20,826 nucleotides of DNA from Saccoglossus kowalevskii. Its lineage: Eukaryota; Hemichordata; Enteropneusta; Harrimaniidae. The translations under genes and the position numbers were made by a program. The stretch covers positions 230,286-251,111 of the forward strand of contig NW_003124898.1 of assembly GCF_000003605.2 (NCBI RefSeq). Reading direction: 5' to 3'. The notes beneath the pieces were generated by a model, which was given only the letters and a program-made list of their open reading frames with translations, ran no database searches and was not told the DNA's origin. Within the stretch, counting starts at the first letter, position 1. Each line of letters begins with the position of its first letter. Shown piece by piece: positions 16,978 through 20,826 of this stretch.

Positions 16978-19107
16978 GTGAGTAGTTTCACCCATTTTTT
17001 TTTCTAACAAGATAATCTAAAATCTTTTTTTCAATAGAAGTGCACATAATTCAAAAATTATATTAATTATTATTGTATCTTTATCACACCCTTAGAAATG
17101 TCATTTTTTTTATTGATTTGTGAATAATTAATAGAAAAGAATCAAATGCTGAATAAAAATATTTTAGGCTACAGTAATATAGACTTATTTTGACCGTAAC
17201 TGATTGTCTTATCTATGCTAGCATATGTGCTACTAATAGAGAATATATGGTACTGTTTATCTGATATGCTTTATAAGACAAGATGCACTATAGGTCGATT
17301 TTTCACCCCTCTAAAATTTCACCACCCGCCAACTTACTTGTGTGTGTGGGGGGGGGGGGTGTAAATGTTCTTTCGGTACATCTTCCATGATGTAACATAG
17401 TATGATAGCATCACTAATTTAGTGTAAGAATTGTTGATATTGTGCATTATAATATGTTCTCATTTTGTGTTTTACTCATAATAATCAACTTATTCTATGG
17501 GAATCTTATAATTTATACAAATATATGAATTAAATAAAAAAAAATATGAAGCATTAAATTAATGCATTAAATAACCTGTGATCACATGATGATAACACAT
17601 CATACTGGTCAAACCTCACAGACAACCAACCAAACAGATCTTATCATATGTGCAGAGATCATCATTAGATCTGACAAATTAACGTGAGATCTATTCATAT
17701 TTCTACCAACTATCGCTATATATCGCAAGACAAAAAATGGATTACACTGATATGCTGAGAGATATGCATCTCCTGTTTTGAAAATGCCCAGATCTGTTTT
17801 ACGATGAAATACATAATTTTTGAAGAAGTGTGAAATACACAGAATGTCAGGTGTTTGGTAGATACAATACAATACAACTGAGCGAAGCATGCATAGCATA
17901 TAGAATTAAGTTGATTAACACCTTAACAAATAGGCGTTGCCATTCTGTTTAGATTGGTTGTCTGAGCGCAAACTAGGGACATCTTGACGCTGAACTTTGG
18001 AACTCAAGGTCAGCCTTTGATCCTGAGTCAATTGTTGCATTTTATGGTAGTGTACACAAGTGTTCTCATTAAAACAAAGTACTTTGTGTACTTTTTCATA
18101 TATTTATGTTTTTGGCGTAATTGTACATCACTTGTTTTAGACATGTTAAATATTATAATAAGAGTGTTGAAGTTTAACATTGTACACAGGTCTGTATACC
18201 TAAACTGCCTGAAAATTTGACGCATTGTAAGTACCGGTACTTACATTGTAAGTATACTGTGAATATAGTTGACCATGATACATACTCAAGTTCAGTTTAG
18301 GACCCAAGTTCACTTACAAACTTGTTGCAAATGATTGCCAAATGATGCTACAACTGTATTTCAGCCAAGTTTTGTGACCGTATTTGTTTTTACATCGGCG
18401 TGTTATGTAAATGTTATGCCAGTGCTGATTCCCCTTTCTAAAGGGTTTGAATATCTGCCATTTTTAAGCCCCTTTATGCCACATCTATTTTCTTCTTGTG
18501 CGCCACATGTGAACATGCTAAACACACCAATATTAGCTCTTAAAGCGAGAGGTTCATAACCTGTGGACGCATGGGAATTGAGTCCCAAGCGATGATAACA
18601 ACACACGCTAAAAATGCAGAGGCTCATAGATAGATGCTTGTTTGTGAACAACGATACGCTATGGCCATCTGATCCCTGCGCAGGTGCCGACTCCCCCGCT
18701 TTAATATTTTTTATTATTCCTTGCACAGCATAAAATCATGCATACTGTGTGTGTACATTTGTATAGGTCTATAAACATCTAACAGTAACCTTCTCTTTGC
18801 ACTTGCACTTGTAAGTTTTCTATTAATAGGATCATCCATAAATAATTTCCTTTCAGGTGTTGAATTGCTAACAAATGTCGGGTGATCCATAATAAAACAT
18901 TAATTTTTTTAATAGTCATTGACAAATTATTTTCACCCTTCCAAACTGGGTTTGTAGTAGGCAAAATTAAAATGGAATGTACAATGCATAACAAATATGC
19001 CAGTTTGGTTTCTACGTGTGTGGGCGGTAATGGGATTTACCATAGCATGCTTGGTTCGCCTACATGACAATGGAAGTTATTTTTAGTGCGAGTTCTCTAC
19101 AGCTAAA
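16978..19107 (+). other. cytochrome b5 intron 3 (left part)
   Basis: It starts at a strong GTGAGT donor. It holds copy 2 of the direct repeat and a G run after GT repeats (17340-17360). Beyond 17259 I see no coding exon, RNA gene or clear repeat up to 19107. The frames at 17609-17899, 17984-18220, 18335-18559 and 18403-18726 were checked for the missing polar linker plus tryptophan-rich membrane anchor and do not fit. Confidence 0.6.
17027..17258 (+). repeat. 230-base direct repeat, copy 2
   Basis: Second copy of the repeat at 14386-14612, same orientation, in the next-but-one intron of the same gene, beginning only 49 bases after the exon 3 donor. It differs by point changes and a few small indels, for example around 17170 and 17210. 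Confidence 0.9.
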
Positions 19108-19308
19108 TACTGTAAAAGGATTAATTATTCACCGGGTTTTAATTTTGCTTATTTCGCTGACTGGAAAATGCGCTAAATTAAAACCCAGTGAACATGTAAA
19201 ATTTAGCATAGAACACATCATCTAAATGGTAAAACCGTGAATTTAAAACCCACTGAAATGGTAAATCAGCGAAATTTAAACCCTGCAAAAGTTAGTAATT
19301 TTACAGTA
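19108..19308. mobile_element. 201-base inverted-repeat element flanked by TA
   Basis: The left end TACTGTAAAA and the reverse complement of the right end (TACTGTAAAATTACTAA) match, with weaker pairing continuing into a GGGTTTAAATTT/GGGTTTTAATTT box. Internally there are further inverted copies of the AAACCCA.TGAA motif. TA ends suggest Tc1/mariner-type duplication. It resembles the element at 14664-14874 in the terminal 10 bases and in a TTTTGC...TTTCGCTGA stretch. Confidence 0.7.
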
Positions 19309-19600
19309 TGTGCTAATATGTGTAAATGTTTTCTAGTGTCTTTTACTTGAAATGTATGCATTTGTCTTGCTGCCCAAATCATGCACTGCATGGTCATGGT
19401 TTGACATATTTAACATTGAAACTATAAAATAAGGATATATATAGTGTACCAGTAGTTTGTAGAAAAAAAAATCAATCTATTCTTGGATGTTGTGCTTAAG
19501 TTGTGTTATGGGAGCTAATTCACTACGTTCAATTACCCACCATAGACTCCGGTCAGTCAAAATGACTATTTTGAACTGTAGGCATTAATCAGCGATTCTG
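19309..19600. other. gene-free stretch
   Basis: AT-rich, no supported feature; composition shifts toward GC at its right end. Confidence 0.5.
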
Positions 19601-20294
19601 CCGGTGACTGAGAGATAGAATCCAGGTCAGGGGAAGCCCCATGACCTCAAGATTCTTTTAACCCTTCCGTCACGAACCCACGTGACCGAGGCCACCTGGC
19701 AGCGCCACAGGTAGCCGTCCATCACTCTTAATTTCTCTCTGCCTCGAGTGGAGATGAAATCTAGCGAGCTCTGCTGGATCGCCTGCCTTTTTTCCTGTCC
19801 GGATTTATGGCTTGGGTTGTTGCCGCTGCTCGGCATCTGACATTGTTACATGTAGCTGGTAGAATAAGTTTTCCTTGTAAAAAAAATCAAAATCCGGCGC
19901 CACTACGTAACCAGTTGGTTTTCATGGCGGCACCTTTTACAACTGTAATTCGTTTCCCTCATGCATGTCGTCTTTTATTTTCAATGTATTTAGCAATATA
20001 TAGATGTAATGACAGCACCAAGGCTCACTGCCGTTTTCTTTCCGTTCTCCTCGTGTTTCGAGTCGACCGTGCAGTGGTTATATTCAGAATTTACCAGCAT
20101 AGAACCCGCATCCGAGATACTTTGTCGTAGCTACGTGGGGGTTTCGGGGTTTTTGCGTAAAAGCGTGTTTTTTCACTGGAGTTCTGAGGCCTGAGATTTT
20201 CTTTCAGAGCCACCAAAATCGCTGAGACTGACTGCGTCACAGCAAGGTCGCGCGTCCAGTAAACAGATCGGTTAAAGTGAGTTGCGTGTTTGGC
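19600..20294 (+). other. GC-rich block, probable 5' region of a retroelement
   Basis: From about 19600 base composition changes from AT-rich to clearly GC-richer, with many CpG, up to the right edge. Several overlapping open frames (19627-19836 minus, 19807-20130 plus, 20009-20194 plus) reflect the composition and show no motif. No repeat pair marks a terminal repeat within the window. The block leads directly into the broken reading frame at 20295, so an untranslated or LTR-like leader is the simplest inference. Confidence 0.35.
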
Positions 20295-20826
20295 ATGAGT
20301 GGAAAGTCCTCACGCTCGGCTACCGGTACTTCATGTACCGGGACGTCGAGTAAGAGGCCCGACGACGGAGGTACCGATATTTTTTCGATCTTCCCCGCTG
20401 ATCGGAGGGCATCCTCACAGTTTGTTTTTTCAGGCGGTGTTTTACCCGATTTTACCGGCTGCAGCGAGGCTGTGTTCCTGGAGGCTTTCCTCCTATGGGA
20501 CCCATTGCGGGTCTCTTTGTCGACCCTTCCTTGCACAGCGCCAGGTTTGCCTCCGAGTTGAGGGCTTTGGTCGAAGGACTGTCAGGGCAATTGCGTCCCT
20601 GGCAGGCCGGGTAGATCAGACGCAGTCGGAGCGAGCTGTCTTCACTGTGTCCCCTCGGTGGGCAAGCAGGAAGAGACACGAAAGCATGTTTGCATTCAAA
20701 CACGTCTCTTCCGGGGAACCCCCGTTCCCAGGCACGGCTCTCCCACTATTTTGGGGGGTGGCCGAGGCTCAGGCTAATTGCACCGGTCCTCTGGATCCTC
20801 GGGCACTGAATGCCAACGGGGTGCTG
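20295..20826 (+). pseudogene. broken gag-like reading frame, partial at right edge
   Basis: I do not recognise the protein. ATG 20295 (G at -3) opens a serine-rich start, MSGKSSRSATGTS, then a DIFSIFPADRR stretch. Around 20481-20490 the protein-like signal moves to another frame, which covers GPIAGLFVDPSLHSARFASE and a leucine-rich helix and stops at 20612-20614. From about 20590 a third frame carries the signal to the window end. Neither end of the protein-like signal respects one frame, so two small indels are likely. A polar start followed by a short coiled-coil-like helix, in a GC-rich block inside an intron, fits the first open frame of an LTR- or DIRS-type retrotransposon. No protease, reverse transcriptase or zinc knuckle is in view. 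Confidence 0.4.

Noticed and set aside
18335-18726. Hydrophobic open frames on both strands as a candidate cytochrome b5 tail exon
   Set aside because: No polar linker or tryptophan-rich anchor, and no acceptor in the required phase 0 register.
20237-20703. Two minus-strand open frames at the right edge
   Set aside because: Mirror frames of the GC-rich plus-strand coding-like segment, without motifs of their own.

Overview
This looks like nuclear DNA from an invertebrate animal, most likely a bivalve mollusc. The background is AT-rich. Two recognisable genes are cut into short exons by GT-AG introns of 1.4 kb or more. Most of the remaining space is filled with short non-autonomous mobile elements. 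The bivalve guess rests on one element near 4.1-5.5 kb (about 150-base core repeats, then an ACGG microsatellite, then a terminal hairpin). This is the layout described for the 'pearl' family of bivalves. It is an inference from architecture, not a database match.

Layout. 1-2958 (minus strand): the first two recognisable coding exons of tyrosine aminotransferase; the rest of the gene runs off the left edge. 4094-5515: the pearl-like element, with a second, truncated head copy at 7995-8430 that carries a 27-base palindromic insertion. 5.6-7.2 kb: a small inverted repeat, a degenerate tRNA-like unit and an (AAAAC)n array. 9.1-10.0 kb: a CpG-richer patch holding a plausible first coding exon on the plus strand (9746-9958, possibly a hotdog-fold thioesterase) and weaker exon-like signals on the minus strand. 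10351-10475 and 11510-12020: two inverted-repeat elements with TTAA and TAA target duplications. 12.8-13.1 kb: unexplained coding-like sequence with competing readings on both strands.

13740-16977 (plus strand): promoter region and three exons of microsomal-type cytochrome b5, giving 81 residues that include both haem-ligand histidines. The C-terminal linker and membrane-anchor exon was not found in the last 3.85 kb. The cytochrome b5 introns contain a 230-base direct repeat (14386-14612 and 17027-17258) and three small elements (14664-14874, 14902-15100, 19108-19308). From about 19600 to the right edge the DNA becomes GC-rich and carries a reading frame broken by two apparent frameshifts, probably the 5' part of an old retroelement.

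Tyrosine aminotransferase and cytochrome b5 lie head to head about 11 kb apart. Nothing suggests they work together: one belongs to tyrosine catabolism, the other to electron transfer at the endoplasmic reticulum or mitochondrial outer membrane. I did not find a new multigene system. The most unusual content is the density and variety of miniature elements, several of which show clear ends and target duplications by eye.
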